A DNA stretch of 24,364 nucleotides from a virus. Positions 1-11,000 of the stretch are shown here, one piece after another. The notes beneath the pieces are model-generated. The model made no database searches. It worked only from the letters and a program-made list of their open reading frames with translations, and was not told the origin of the DNA. Numbering within the stretch: the stretch's first letter is position 1; every line of letters starts with the position of its first letter. The position numbers were made by a program, and so were the translations under genes. The stretch lies in the IMG/VR virus record IMGVR_UViG_3300042938_001381, positions 1-24,364 of that record; one strand, given 5' to 3'.

Positions 1-128
1 CGTGTGTAGATATCACTTTGAAGGATTTTTAAGGATAGAATTTCTAAATACTCGAACTCTTGGTCAATCATCACCTTTAATGAGGTGTCTACACCGACTT
101 TAGTTCTTATTCTATAAGAATTTGACAT
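1..128 (-). CDS. Baseplate/tail structural protein, N-terminal fragment (gp7-like by position)
   Basis: An open frame starts at ATG 128-126 and runs off the left edge, so only about 42 residues are visible. The protein begins MSNSYRIRTKVGVDTSLKV and continues through an acidic stretch to a leucine/isoleucine-rich segment (FEYLEILSLKILQ). I recall similar N-termini on very large baseplate proteins lying next to gp6 in T4-type phages, but I cannot confirm this here. The position directly after gp25 and gp6 is where T4 carries gene 7, the wedge protein, so a large wedge component is the best guess. The start has no Shine-Dalgarno and is preceded by an A-rich leader. The reading frame is secure; the function is inferred from position only. 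Confidence 0.65.
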   Translation of the reverse strand, partial: MSNSYRIRTKVGVDTSLKVMIDQEFEYLEILSLKILQSDIYT

Positions 129-142
129 ATGTTATCTTTTTT

Positions 143-165
143 AATAAATAGTTTATACACTATTT
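143..165 (-). promoter_or_regulatory. Leader hairpin with TATTTATT motif before the leftmost gene
   Basis: The 72-nt gap between gp6 and the leftmost gene holds a 7-bp inverted repeat (minus strand AAATAGT, 6-nt loop, ACTATTT; 146-165). Its 3' arm runs directly into TATTTATTA (143-150) and then an A-rich stretch ending 14 nt before the ATG. The arrangement resembles the leader of the 1657-aa gene at 23892-23914. It may be a phage promoter or an RNA stability/processing element. No T-run follows the stem, so it is not a typical terminator. Confidence 0.35.
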
Positions 166-200
166 TTAAAAGATAATTCATTATTATTTAAAATAAATTA

Positions 201-2039
201 TTATGAGAAATTAACTGTTTTAAGATTTTTAACTCTAATATTAATATCTTTGTTAGAATATCTAATTTGATAACTTTGGGTTGGTTCCGCATAAATGGTT
301 TCATCAATTAATTCAATTTGTCTTGTTGTTGGGTCAGAATATCTTTGTGACGTTTGAGATGATGAATATTGACCACCAACGTTATTAAAGAATTGTACGT
401 CAGATATAGTTATAACCCCATTTTCATTTTGTAATAATCTTTTTAAATCTGAAACGTTAACGTTTTGACCCATTTGTCTATTTGACGGACTAAAATAATC
501 AGAAACCACCGTTATTAATTGAGATATAACAGTTCCTTGATTTTGAGAGTTATCCAATACAACATCCACATTTACACTTAAATCAATTACGTTAGCACTT
601 TGAACTGAGACGTAATCATTTATCATTCGATAATTGGATAAGTAATTTGCAACATTATTTTTTAAAGTGTTTGAAACAACCTCTGTTAATGCCCCGGATT
701 CATCATACGATAACATCTGTACAATGATTTTATTGTTGTTTTCTGTAATTGAAACTTTTGCGGGAGCTCCATATTGAGACGGCATCGTTCTAATAATTGA
801 CTCATAGTCATTAACCGTAACCGCTCTATTTTGAGAAGAAAAATTATAAGAAACTAAATTTCTTACTTCTTCCGTTGTTGGGAAGTCAGCTCCACCTATC
901 GCTGCCACAACGTTTGTACATCTTAATGAGTTAACTACTGTCGTATTCATACTCTCAGAAGGACCATTAACAAAAAATGATATTGTACCTACTTGAGTAA
1001 TAGTATTAACACCTAAGTTACTTCCTGTACCACCACCAACTCTATATTGAACAAATAGTGTTGTATTTGCTTTCAACGTACTACCTAACCCTAAATTATT
1101 TGAGTATTTGTTTAAATTTAACATAAAACCATTTGCCGCGAATTCTCTTAATTGTTCATCTGCAGATTGATTACCCCCGCCAAATGTCATTTTTAAAAAC
1201 CCTTCAGGTGTGAATTCCGAAATAAATTTATTACTTGTCTGTACGTATTTTCCAACTTTAATACCGGGACTATCCGATACTTTTGTCGGGTCTTCCACAA
1301 ATACTCGGTCTTCCGCTAATGCTTGAACCTCATACCATTTATTATCAGTACCTAAAAATTCTTGAGATGAAGGTACATTACTATATTGTGTCCCGTCTTT
1401 TAATAAAACTCCGGTAATACCTAATACATTTTTTTCAGGTAAAAACAATTCATAAAAAGGTTTAACATCGTTTGGTGTAACAACTTTTTTAAATACTTTA
1501 GTCAACCCGTTAACAACAGTTTCTCTCTTAGTTATAGTGTAATTTAATAACTTATTATTTGAATCAAAATTTGGTATTTTTAATCTATTTGGAAATCCTT
1601 CAGAATTAATCGGTGACGCGAAATCAATTTCATATACTGTTTCAAAAACTTGTCCTGCTCCATTAAATTGAGAACCTCTTCTCAATACCCCACAATAACT
1701 TAAATCTTCTTTATCACCATAAGCCGGTACTGTGATTGAAAAGTCAACTAAAGAAACTGATGGTCTCATTCCCGGTATTTTTAATCCATAAGTTTTTGCA
1801 ATGTTAAATACTGATGACCTTTGTTGAGCATATTGTAATACTGTTTCTTGGATACTTCTATCAATATTAAATTGTAAGTTATCTGTTACCGCAGCATTAA
1901 GGTCTAATAAAACCGAGAATACTGACGCGTCATTAAAATTCTGAACAGTTTCAGGATAATAAGTTTTAGTAAAATTTATAAGTTCCGTTCTTATTGATTG
2001 GAAATCTCTAGTTGTATATGAAATCTTTTTATTAGCCAT
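201..2039 (-). CDS. 6: Baseplate wedge protein gp6-like (baseplate J family)
   Basis: A 612-aa protein, close to T4 gp6 (660 aa), which forms the inner ring of the contractile baseplate and links the wedges. The C-terminal third has the baseplate-J pattern: a conserved block around residues 383-415 (PTTEEVRNLVSYNFSSQNRA followed by V-x-DYE), then repeated alpha/beta segments where tail assembly is known to build the dimer contacts. The N-terminus contains a helix with DASVFSVLLDLNAAV (about 38-52), typical of gp6-like proteins, where a short region precedes the J-type fold. It follows gp25 with a 4-nt gap (TAA-TATT-ATG), so the two are probably translationally coupled, and gp25 and gp6 directly contact each other in known baseplates. 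There is no Shine-Dalgarno; the leader is pure A/T. Family assignment is strong; detailed domain limits are estimates. Confidence 0.85.
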   Translation of the reverse strand: MANKKISYTTRDFQSIRTELINFTKTYYPETVQNFNDASVFSVLLDLNAAVTDNLQFNIDRSIQETVLQYAQQRSSVFNIAKTYGLKIPGMRPSVSLVDFSITVPAYGDKEDLSYCGVLRRGSQFNGAGQVFETVYEIDFASPINSEGFPNRLKIPNFDSNNKLLNYTITKRETVVNGLTKVFKKVVTPNDVKPFYELFLPEKNVLGITGVLLKDGTQYSNVPSSQEFLGTDNKWYEVQALAEDRVFVEDPTKVSDSPGIKVGKYVQTSNKFISEFTPEGFLKMTFGGGNQSADEQLREFAANGFMLNLNKYSNNLGLGSTLKANTTLFVQYRVGGGTGSNLGVNTITQVGTISFFVNGPSESMNTTVVNSLRCTNVVAAIGGADFPTTEEVRNLVSYNFSSQNRAVTVNDYESIIRTMPSQYGAPAKVSITENNNKIIVQMLSYDESGALTEVVSNTLKNNVANYLSNYRMINDYVSVQSANVIDLSVNVDVVLDNSQNQGTVISQLITVVSDYFSPSNRQMGQNVNVSDLKRLLQNENGVITISDVQFFNNVGGQYSSSQTSQRYSDPTTRQIELIDETIYAEPTQSYQIRYSNKDINIRVKNLKTVNFS

Positions 2040-2043
2040 AATA

Positions 2044-2502
2044 TTATATATTAATTATTACAAAATCACTAGAATTAAATACGTCATCTGTAATAACATA
2101 ATCAATTCTAACTTTAGCGGTATGTTCTAATTGAGCAATACCAGGTACTCTAAAAACTCTATCATTTTCACCATTAATATAAGACCCTTTATCCTCTTGA
2201 CCATCTGACGCCGCAGTTATATTAATACTTGTAAGTTTTAAATTTGGCATATATAGGTCAACAGCATCACGTATTTCAGATTCTATTTGTGAAAACGTAG
2301 GTGCGTCTAATGGGTCGAAAAGAAATTCATATAATCTTGTTCCAAAATCCGGTAAATAATATCTTGTACCTTTTCTTGTTAACAAAAGATGTATTAAATT
2401 ATTTCTAATTTCTTTTTCCGTTGTGTTTGATAAATCTAAATATTTCCCCTCAAAAGAATCTCTGAAAGGAAAAGTTAAACCGTATGTTGTTCCATCTGCC
2501 AT
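2044..2502 (-). CDS. 25: Baseplate wedge protein gp25-like (GPW/gp25 family)
   Basis: A gp25/GpW-family wedge protein that together with gp6 forms the core of the baseplate and primes sheath assembly. The diagnostic core is the segment LLLTRKGTRYYLPDFGTRLY (about residues 39-58 from the ATG start), matching the family pattern of a helix, then TRKG-R-x3-P-x-FG, then a helix ending in F-x-P. I chose the ATG at 2502 (152 aa; T4 gp25 is 132). The frame is open further up to a TTG at 2547 (167 aa), but that codon directly abuts the T-run of the nrdA terminator, so a transcript starting downstream of the terminator would probably not carry it. The extra 15 residues would be encoded by the two TATTTATA motifs and a hairpin. 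Its stop is 4 nt before gp6. Confidence 0.85.
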   Translation of the reverse strand: MADGTTYGLTFPFRDSFEGKYLDLSNTTEKEIRNNLIHLLLTRKGTRYYLPDFGTRLYEFLFDPLDAPTFSQIESEIRDAVDLYMPNLKLTSINITAASDGQEDKGSYINGENDRVFRVPGIAQLEHTAKVRIDYVITDDVFNSSDFVIINI

Positions 2503-2505
2503 AAC

Positions 2506-2540
2506 TATAAATATAGTGTCGTCACTATTTTTTATAAATA
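2506..2540 (-). promoter_or_regulatory. Candidate promoter region of the wedge module (two TATTTATA motifs and a hairpin)
   Basis: Between the nrdA terminator and the gp25 ATG the minus strand carries two exact TATTTATA octamers (2533-2540 and 2506-2513), separated by a 6-bp hairpin (ATAGTG, ACGA loop, CACTAT; 2513-2528). Because a terminator sits just upstream, gp25-gp6 need their own transcription start, and this is the only obvious place for it. The same octamer occurs before the 74-aa and 1657-aa genes. The upstream copy lies 30 nt before the ATG, suitable for a -10-like element. The motif is the reverse complement of the T4 late promoter core, so it is not simply a T4 late promoter. Confidence 0.4.
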
Positions 2541-2547
2541 CCCCCAA

Positions 2548-2577
2548 AATAAAAAATCACGACCAAAGTCGTGATTT
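2548..2577 (-). terminator. Intrinsic terminator after nrdA
   Basis: On the minus strand a 10-bp perfect stem (AAATCACGAC, loop TTTG, GTCGTGATTT; 2554-2577) runs straight into a T-rich tract (TTTTTTATTTT including the end of the stem). It begins about 10 nt after the nrdA stop codon and closes the replication/nucleotide operon, separating it from gp25. Confidence 0.85.
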
Positions 2578-2586
2578 ATATTCTTA

Positions 2587-5001
2587 TTAAGAACCACATC
2601 CGAAACATTCAAATTCCGTATCTGTTGGTTTTTGTGTTAAATCAACTGTTGGTTTTTCAATCGGTTTTGATTGACCAACTTTTGAGATATCAACCGCTAA
2701 GTGTTTAGCTCCGGTTGATATCGCCTTTGTTCTAACATAATAACAAAGAGTTTTCAATCCTTTACCCCAAGAATGGAAGTGTGATGACGAAATCTTTGAT
2801 AATGTTGGGTTAGACATATAGATATTCATTGATTGTGATTGGTCAATGAATGGTGCTCTATCGGCTGCCATATCAATAAGTTCTCTTTGAGATATCTCCC
2901 AAATTGTTTTGTATTTTGGAATTAAATGTTCAATTCTTTTAACTTTTTTATTGTAATTCTTATCTTCTTGGTCAAGATAATTATTAAAGTTAATATTTTG
3001 AATTGACCCTTCATTCATAATGATTTCATTTTTCAAATCTTCAGACCAAATACCTATTTTCTCAAAATCACTAATTAAGTATTTATTAACAATTAAAATT
3101 TCTCCCCCAACTACACGACGATTAAATAATGCCGAGTGAGCCGGTTCTGTCATTTCAAATGAACCTGTAATCTTAGCAGAAGACGCAACTGGCATCTGAG
3201 CCGTGAATAACGAATTACAAACCCCGTGATTGGATACTTCTAACTTAAGTGAGTCCCAATCCCACATTCTTCCTAATCCTTCGTAATCTAATCCCCACAT
3301 ATCAAATTGGAATATACCTTTTGACATTGGTGACCCTTTGAAGAATTCATATGGTTTGTATTCACCTGATTTACATAATTCCATACTTTCGGTGATTGCC
3401 GCGAAGTAGATTGTTTCAAAAATTTCTTTGTTTAATTGTTTTGCCTCTTCAGATGTAAAGATATAATCCATTAAGAAAAATACGTCAGCAAGACCTTGAG
3501 TTCCAATTGCAATTGCTCTTTGTTCTAAACCACCTTTTCTACCTTGTTCGGTTGAATAACTATTGATGTCAACAACTTTGTTAAGTGCTCTAACAACCTT
3601 TCTAACTTCACTATAAAGTAATTTGAAATCAAACTCACCTTTAACAATAAAGTTTTTCAATACCATAGATGATAATGTACAGATTGCTGTAGTATTCTCA
3701 TCAGTATATTGGTAAATCTCATTACATAAGTTAGATTGTTTAATCACCCCAATGTTTTGATGGTTAGTTTTTCTATTCGCACTATCTTTAGAACATAAGT
3801 AAGGAACTCCGGTTTCAACCTGAGATTCAATAATTTTATTCCAAATTGTTTGGGCTTTCACTTTTTTACCAAGACCAAGTTCAACTGCTTTGTTGTAGTT
3901 TGATTCATACTCATCACCATAAGTTTCCTGTAATGGTTTGATACCCGCCTTTTTAATGTCGTTAGGGCAGAACAAATACCAATCAGAATTATTCTTAACC
4001 GCTTCCATAAAGTTGTCTGGTAACCAAACTGATGTAAATAAATCTTTAGCTCTTAACTCTTCAGCCCCTGTGTTCTTTTTAATTTCAAGTAAATCAATGA
4101 TGTCTTTATGCCAAGGTTCAATGTAGATAGCTGCACTACCCGGTCTTCTTCCTTGTTGATTAAAGAAACGTAATGATTCATTAACAATTTTAAGGTATTT
4201 CAATAAACCACCCGCAAACCCACCTGATGAGTTAATACGACTTTCTTTACTACGAATGTTAGACATACATAATCCAATACCAGCAGCATCAGATGAATAA
4301 GTTGAAATATCATTTAATGTTTGTAACAAACCTTCTCTTGAATCCCCGTGATTGTATTTCAATACACAAGACGCTAGTTGAGGAGTTTTAGTTCCCGCGT
4401 TAATCATAATCGGTGTCGCAGGAGATATAACTTGATTTGATAATGATTGATAATACTCAACCGCTTGTTCAAATGATTTAGTAACCCATAAAGCCACTCT
4501 CATATACATATGTTGAGGTCTTTCAATTACTCTACCTTCAGGATTTTTTAACAAATACATTTCTTGTAATGATTTCCACGCAAAATAATCAAAATTGTAA
4601 TCATTCTCGTGATTAATTACAGAATCAATATTTTCAGGACCATATTGTTCGATAGTTTCCATTAACTTATCGTTAATAATACCGTCAACGTGTAATGTGT
4701 GCATTGTGTTACAGAAACTTTCATCAGTTTCTTTATGATACGCAGAAATAGCAACAGATGATGCTAATCTTGAGTAGTCGTGATGACTTCCGGTATATGC
4801 CGCAGCAATCTCATAAACTAACTTATCCAACTCTTTGGTTGTAATAACACCCTCTGTTGGAACTGATGTAATCACCTTAATGAACACCTCATCAGCATTT
4901 ACATTTAATCCTCTTGCCGCTCGTTTAACTCTATTATAAATTTTTTGGGGGTTGAACGAAACTTCGTCCCCCCCTCTTTTTCTTATCTTTAATGACATCA
5001 T
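2587..5001 (-). CDS. nrdA: Ribonucleoside-diphosphate reductase class Ia, large (alpha) subunit
   Basis: Reduces NDPs to dNDPs with NrdB, supplying dNTPs for phage replication. The 804-aa length is normal for class Ia. An ATP-cone (about residues 3-92) suggests allosteric activity control by ATP/dATP. Active-site landmarks are all present: the first redox cysteine at C212 (QLASCVL), the N424-x-C426-x-E428 catalytic triad in SNLCNEI, the partner cysteine C441 (CTLSS), the radical-transfer tyrosine pair Y754-Y755, and the C-terminal shuttle pair C799/C802 (ECFGCGS). No intein or insertion is visible. It starts one nucleotide after the nrdB stop (TAA-T-ATGATG), so it is probably translated by reinitiation; the second ATG at 4998 is an equally possible start. 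It is the last gene before the terminator. Confidence 0.97.
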   Translation of the reverse strand: MMSLKIRKRGGDEVSFNPQKIYNRVKRAARGLNVNADEVFIKVITSVPTEGVITTKELDKLVYEIAAAYTGSHHDYSRLASSVAISAYHKETDESFCNTMHTLHVDGIINDKLMETIEQYGPENIDSVINHENDYNFDYFAWKSLQEMYLLKNPEGRVIERPQHMYMRVALWVTKSFEQAVEYYQSLSNQVISPATPIMINAGTKTPQLASCVLKYNHGDSREGLLQTLNDISTYSSDAAGIGLCMSNIRSKESRINSSGGFAGGLLKYLKIVNESLRFFNQQGRRPGSAAIYIEPWHKDIIDLLEIKKNTGAEELRAKDLFTSVWLPDNFMEAVKNNSDWYLFCPNDIKKAGIKPLQETYGDEYESNYNKAVELGLGKKVKAQTIWNKIIESQVETGVPYLCSKDSANRKTNHQNIGVIKQSNLCNEIYQYTDENTTAICTLSSMVLKNFIVKGEFDFKLLYSEVRKVVRALNKVVDINSYSTEQGRKGGLEQRAIAIGTQGLADVFFLMDYIFTSEEAKQLNKEIFETIYFAAITESMELCKSGEYKPYEFFKGSPMSKGIFQFDMWGLDYEGLGRMWDWDSLKLEVSNHGVCNSLFTAQMPVASSAKITGSFEMTEPAHSALFNRRVVGGEILIVNKYLISDFEKIGIWSEDLKNEIIMNEGSIQNINFNNYLDQEDKNYNKKVKRIEHLIPKYKTIWEISQRELIDMAADRAPFIDQSQSMNIYMSNPTLSKISSSHFHSWGKGLKTLCYYVRTKAISTGAKHLAVDISKVGQSKPIEKPTVDLTQKPTDTEFECFGCGS

Positions 5002-8000
5002 ATTAAAAATCGTCTGTAAATGTTAATGACTCGCCCAATTTAGCTTTTTGATACTCCATAGTTCTTGATTCAAAAAAGTTTCCTTTAGTCTCAACAGCAA
5101 TTTGTTCCATAAACTTAAATGGTTGTTCTACGTTAAATTGTTTTTTACAACCAAATTTAACTAATAAACCATCAGTAACAAATTCAAGATATTGTTTCAT
5201 CAAGTTTGAGTTCATACCAATTAAAGATACTGGTAATGATTCTGTAATAAATTCTTTTTCAATTTCTAACGCAGATAGTAAGATTTCTTTAATTCTTTTC
5301 TCCGTTGGTTTGTTCTCAACGTGATTATTAATCAAATGGATAGCAAAATCACAATGTAAGTTCTCATCTTTAAAGATTAATGAATTAGCATTACATAATC
5401 CTTGCATAATACCTCTTGATTTCATCCAAAAGATTGAACAGAATGAACCTGAAAAAAAGATTCCTTCCACCGCAGCAAAAGCGACTAATCTTTCTTGAAA
5501 AGAAGAGTTTTCAATCCAATCAAGAGCCCATTTAGCTTTCTTTTGAACCGCAGGTAATCTATCAATTGCGTGGAAACATTCGTCTTTCTCTGTCTCATCA
5601 GACACATATGTGTCAATCAATAATGAATACATTAACGAGTGAATGTTCTCCATCATAATTTGGAATCCGTAAAAGAACTTTGCTTCAGCATATTGAACCT
5701 CTTTTAAGAAATTCTCAGCTAAGTTTTCATTCACTATACCATCAGACGCTGCGAAGAACGCCAATATGTTTTTAAGGAAAAATCTTTCATTATCCGACAG
5801 GTTTTCCCAATCTCTAATATCATTAGATAAATCTACTTCTTCTGCCGTCCAAAAAGCTGCTTGATGTTGTTTATAAAATTCCCATATGTCGTTATGTTCG
5901 ATAGGGAAGATAACGAATCTGTCATTGTTTGGTTCTAATATTTTTTCTTTCATATTAATTAATTTGTTGTTGGTTTTTTTCTTTTCTCTTGTCTAACAAG
6001 TCCTTGATTCTCTGTCTATTTCTTTCTTCGGTTTGTTCTTCTAAACCTAAGAATGTTACTGAACTTTCAGTATCAATCTCCAACATACCGTTATCAAATT
6101 TACAATTCTCGAACACAACACCATCATCACCAATACGGGATTTAGTTATTGCTATCGTTGCTAATTTCATTTCTTTTTGTTGTAGAGATTTTGCCACGGA
6201 AATAATTACGTGACCTACTTGAGCTTTCTTAATAGAACCCCCCATTTGGTCAGTTGTTACAACATCTGACGATATTGAACTTCTATTACCCTGAGTTGCT
6301 GTCCACCCTACCAAGTCAAGTTCGTGACACATAGATTCAAAACCTCTCATCACAGACCCTTCAGATTTCCATTCATCCCCCAAGTTTTTATCCGGTACTA
6401 CACAATCAATGTAGTCTAATAATACCATATCAATTTTGATTCCTTCAGAAATCATTTTTCTAATTTGATTCTTAATTTGCATCATTGTTACAGTATCAGA
6501 TGGAAGTTTTTTAAGTATCAATTCATTAGGCATTTTTTCCTTAATCTCTTGAACTTTAGTCATAACCTCATCCTTTTTTAAGGACAAATCATCCGGATGG
6601 ATTTTTGTCCATAATGTAATGTGTTTACGTTGAATAATCTTTGGGTTATCCTCAAAGAATATTTGTAAAACATTGTACCCCAAATTAAATGCGTGATTTG
6701 AGATTTTTGTAAGTAAAGTAGATTTACCTACACCTGTTGGTGCTAAAATAACACCGATTTCACCTTTAGCAAGACCTCCTTTTAAGAGTCTATCTATACC
6801 CGGAATACCCATTGGTATTGGATGACGATAATCCTCATTTAGAACATCATCTAAGTTACTAAAAACACTTTCCGTTCCCTTATCGTGTTCCCCCACTTGT
6901 AATGCTTTACTTACCATTTCCTCTAATGTGTCGTAACTCTCAAATTCACCAGTATCGATGATTTTTTGAGCTTTAACCATTACTTTCTGTAACTCCTGTT
7001 GCTTACAGAACTTCATTGATTTTTCTTGTACAAATTCAGCACCTTCAAGCGTAGACTCCTTAACTTTTGTAAGGGTATCAATAATGATTTTTGCCGCTAG
7101 AGGTTGTTGTATCTCAGATTTTGTAATTTGTTCTAATGTGTCAAAGGTTGGTGTGTGTTCGTATTTTGTGTAATACTCCTTAATCATTTGAATGATTAAT
7201 TTAAAGTATTTATTTTCAAAATAACTTGTTTCAATCACATCTATAATAGACCTTGAGAAATCTTTGTCGATAATGATTTGGTTTAATAATTGTATCTGAA
7301 AGGTACTACCTAGATACTCGAAATTTTTGTTTGACGCCATATATTTTTTCTTTTAGTGTAATAATAAATACTACACACTTAAGGTAACTTCTAGATATTT
7401 TTTTGTTAAATTTTTAGATGAAAAAATGTCAGTTAAGTTCATCAACAAGTTTTTTAGGTGTGGGCGTACATCCACAGTATATCTTATCTTTGGAGGGTAC
7501 ACTTTAGCGTCCACCTGTCTATGACAAATTGTCACATCATTTTGTTTGATGAAGATGTTAAAGTACTCCGGACCATCAGTGTAAGACGTTTCCAAAATAG
7601 CCGGATTGTTAATAATTTCGTACATATTGTCCGTCATATACGTTACGGTTTTCAATGATAATTGAGTATGAATGTCGTCTTTAAATTCACGAAGTAATTC
7701 ATAAAGTTCCAATGAGTTTTTTGCCTCACTGTTGAACTCTCTCACGTTAAAAAATCTCTGCACAATGATGTTATCATTTACCATCATTAAGAATTCTAAT
7801 TTTACCGATTCTTGGTCTTTCATAGTTTTAATTAATTGTTTTTAAAATTTCTTTTTTCTTTTCTTGTTAGTTTTAAAAAGGGTCTAACAAAATTAACCCA
7901 CGCGTCATCCCCTTTTGGTAGATACTTAAAAAACCCATCTTCCATCATCATCTTAATAAGTCCTCTATGACCCCTCCCATCAGGGTCTAAAGTTTCCCTA

Positions 8001-11000
8001 TAATATAATTCAACAAGTTCTTTAGCATCGTCACTAATTAAAGGATTTGATAAATTTATGATTTTTTCATTAATAACAAAATATTCATCACCATAAACCC
8101 CACTTTTAGTTTTACCTGATAACAAATTTTGTAATGTTTTGTTATCCTTATTCTCCTTCAGAAGGATTTCCGCCTTTTCTAAAATATCGGTAAACGAAAC
8201 CGGTTTTTCAAGTATCTCAGGAAAAAACTTAATAAGTGTTTTCTCACCCAACCCATATATCCCATCAATATTATCCGACTTATCCCCCGATAAAATTTTA
8301 TAAGTTCTAATGTTTTCGTGAGGAAATTCGTAAAAATCACATTTAATTTTACTTCCAAGAGTGTAAGTCTCTTTAGTTCTTGGATAATAAACCGACACCT
8401 TATCGGAAATAAGTTGGGTAAGGTCTTTATCCCCTGAATAGATGGTTTTTTGTTCGTTCTCCGAGATTTGGCAATAGTAAGCAATCAAATCATCCGCTTC
8501 ATTATTATCTACGTTGATTTGTCTTATATAACAATCCTCCAAGTATTGTTTGATTCTTTCTTTCTGCTCAGTGAAAGAATCTAACTTATACTCGTTATCT
8601 CTGTCTCTACGATTTTCTTTGTATTGGGGATAAATAAGTTTTCGAGCCGAAGAGTTATCATCACCGTCCCACATAACAACAACCTTATCAAAGTTATGTT
8701 CTTCTATGAATCGTCTAATGGTGTTCACAAAGTGCCATAAGGCACCTATGTGTTTACCATTGTGATAATAATCTTTAACTCCGTGAAATCCAATTTTTAC
8801 TAAATTGTTTCCGTCAACCAAAAGTGTTTTAGTCACTTGTTTTTGTTTGTATTCGTTACTAGTCTTTTTCTTCAATCTCTTTCAAATCGTAATCACCATC
8901 TGTTCCGATGATATTCTTCCAATATTCAGAGTATTCTTTTTTGTACTTCTCAATAGACGCTTTTTCTTCAGTGGTTTCTTTACCTGCTAAGAATCCGTGA
9001 GGTGTTACAATAATTTTTCCATCTTCATAACCCAATCCGTTGATGTGATTTTTCATTACTGAAATTTTAGTTCTAACAGCAAATTTAATAGTTCTCTTAT
9101 CTTTAGTCGCAGTAATTTTTGTTGTTCCCGCACCTTTTTCATTTCCAAAACGGAAAACTAATGAAGAATTTAACCAAATAGCCTCACCACCTTTAGCTTT
9201 AATTTTAGGTTGCCCAAATGGATTATCCGGAAGTTCGACCCAAGGCTGATTAACAATAACCAAAGTGTTTTCATATTTAGAATCCGATTTACGACTTCCT
9301 GAAATTCTTTGATTAATACCCATACCAATTTTGTCAGCCAAAGCCGCCGCATTATGTTGTTTCCCACCTTTACCCTCAAAAGTCATTTTACAAGGAACTG
9401 AACCAACAGAATCCCATAAGAATAACAAACTATAATCTAATTCACCCTTTTCTTGAGCATCAAGTAAACTATTAATGTAGTCGGTAATTTGTTCTATATA
9501 ACTGAAGTTATTATTGAAGATGTAAAATCCGTCCCACTCTAATTCTCCCGTTTCTTCATCTACCATTTCTTCACAATCAAAACCCATAAGTTTTGCGTGT
9601 TCAAATGACCATTTTTGTTCAGTAATAATGAACACAGGTAATATTTGTTTCTTCTGAGCATCAACCGCACATTTTACTAAAGCTGTCGTCTTACCGGTAT
9701 CTGAGTGACCTAAGAACATATTTAAATGTCCAATTGCTGGTCCCGGAATACCTACCGCATCCAAAAAGTCAGGTCCTAAATCAAAAAACCTTTGTGGTTT
9801 GTATTTTGCCGATGTCGAAAATTTGTCCTTAATGGACTTAAAATCGTGTTTTTTAATCGCCATATCTATATGTTAATTTAATTTTTAGTTTATTTAGACA
9901 AGTTGGACACTAAGTAGGTCTCAGTGTCCAAGTTATATGTCTAAGTTTTGTTTGATTAAAACGGCATATCTGAATCTTCTTCATCACCCGCTTGTGGGTC
10001 AATAGGTGCCGATGGTTTAGAACCACCAAATGACATCTCATCAGAATCAGAGTTACCATAATCATAACCACCTTTATCAGAATTCCATTTTGGAGTTTCA
10101 CCTCTTGCAATAGCTTCTAAATATTCAACCGGTTTTTTAGAATAAACATCTGCCCAAGTTAATTCATCGTTAACCCAACTTTCAGAAAGTTTTGTGTCTT
10201 CGTGAATTGGAGCCGCATCATCATACATAACTGTTTGAATTACTGTATAAACCGCCCCTTTTGGAGTTTTAGCTTTAGTCAATTCTAAGATAAGGTCTCT
10301 ACCTTTTTCAGGGTCAGCAATATCACCTTTGTTTCTGTAGATAGGAATAATTTTGTCATAGATTCCCTCATTTTTGTAGTTAGATTTGAATCTCCAAAAT
10401 TTAACACCATCTTCTTCGTTATCTCTATCAATAACTTTAACAATGTAGAATTTACGTGATAAATAATTTGATGCCAATTTTTTGTCATCTTCTTTTCCCG
10501 TTGAACGAAGTTCTTCGTAAACCTCAGTTAAAGGTGAACGTTCATTGTCATTTTTTCCTGGGTCGTAAAATTTTTGGAATTTTCCATCAACCTGAATCTC
10601 GTGGTACCAAACTTCTTTAAATGGTGAAGAACCATCTGTTGTTGGTAAGATTCTTAATCTTCTTTGGCCTTGAGTTTCCTTATCTGAAAGGATTGCCGCG
10701 AAGTATTTTTTCATTCTTTCTTCTTGTGTAAATTTTGAGGTAGAAGAAGTACTACCTTGTTTTGCTTTCTCGTATTGAGCCAAAACTGCGTCTAATGAAT
10801 TTGTCGCCATAGTGTTTAAAATATTTAAAGGTTTATAAAAGTATAAGTGTCAGCCGTGTGTTTGTCAAATTGTTTTGTAAAAAAAAAGACGGTCCTAAGA
10901 CCGTCATATCTATCTTAGTTGTTGAAATGAATTTGGTTGAGTTTCATCACCAAAATTTCTAAACGTTTTTTGTATTTCATTAGGTGAATAATCTTCAACA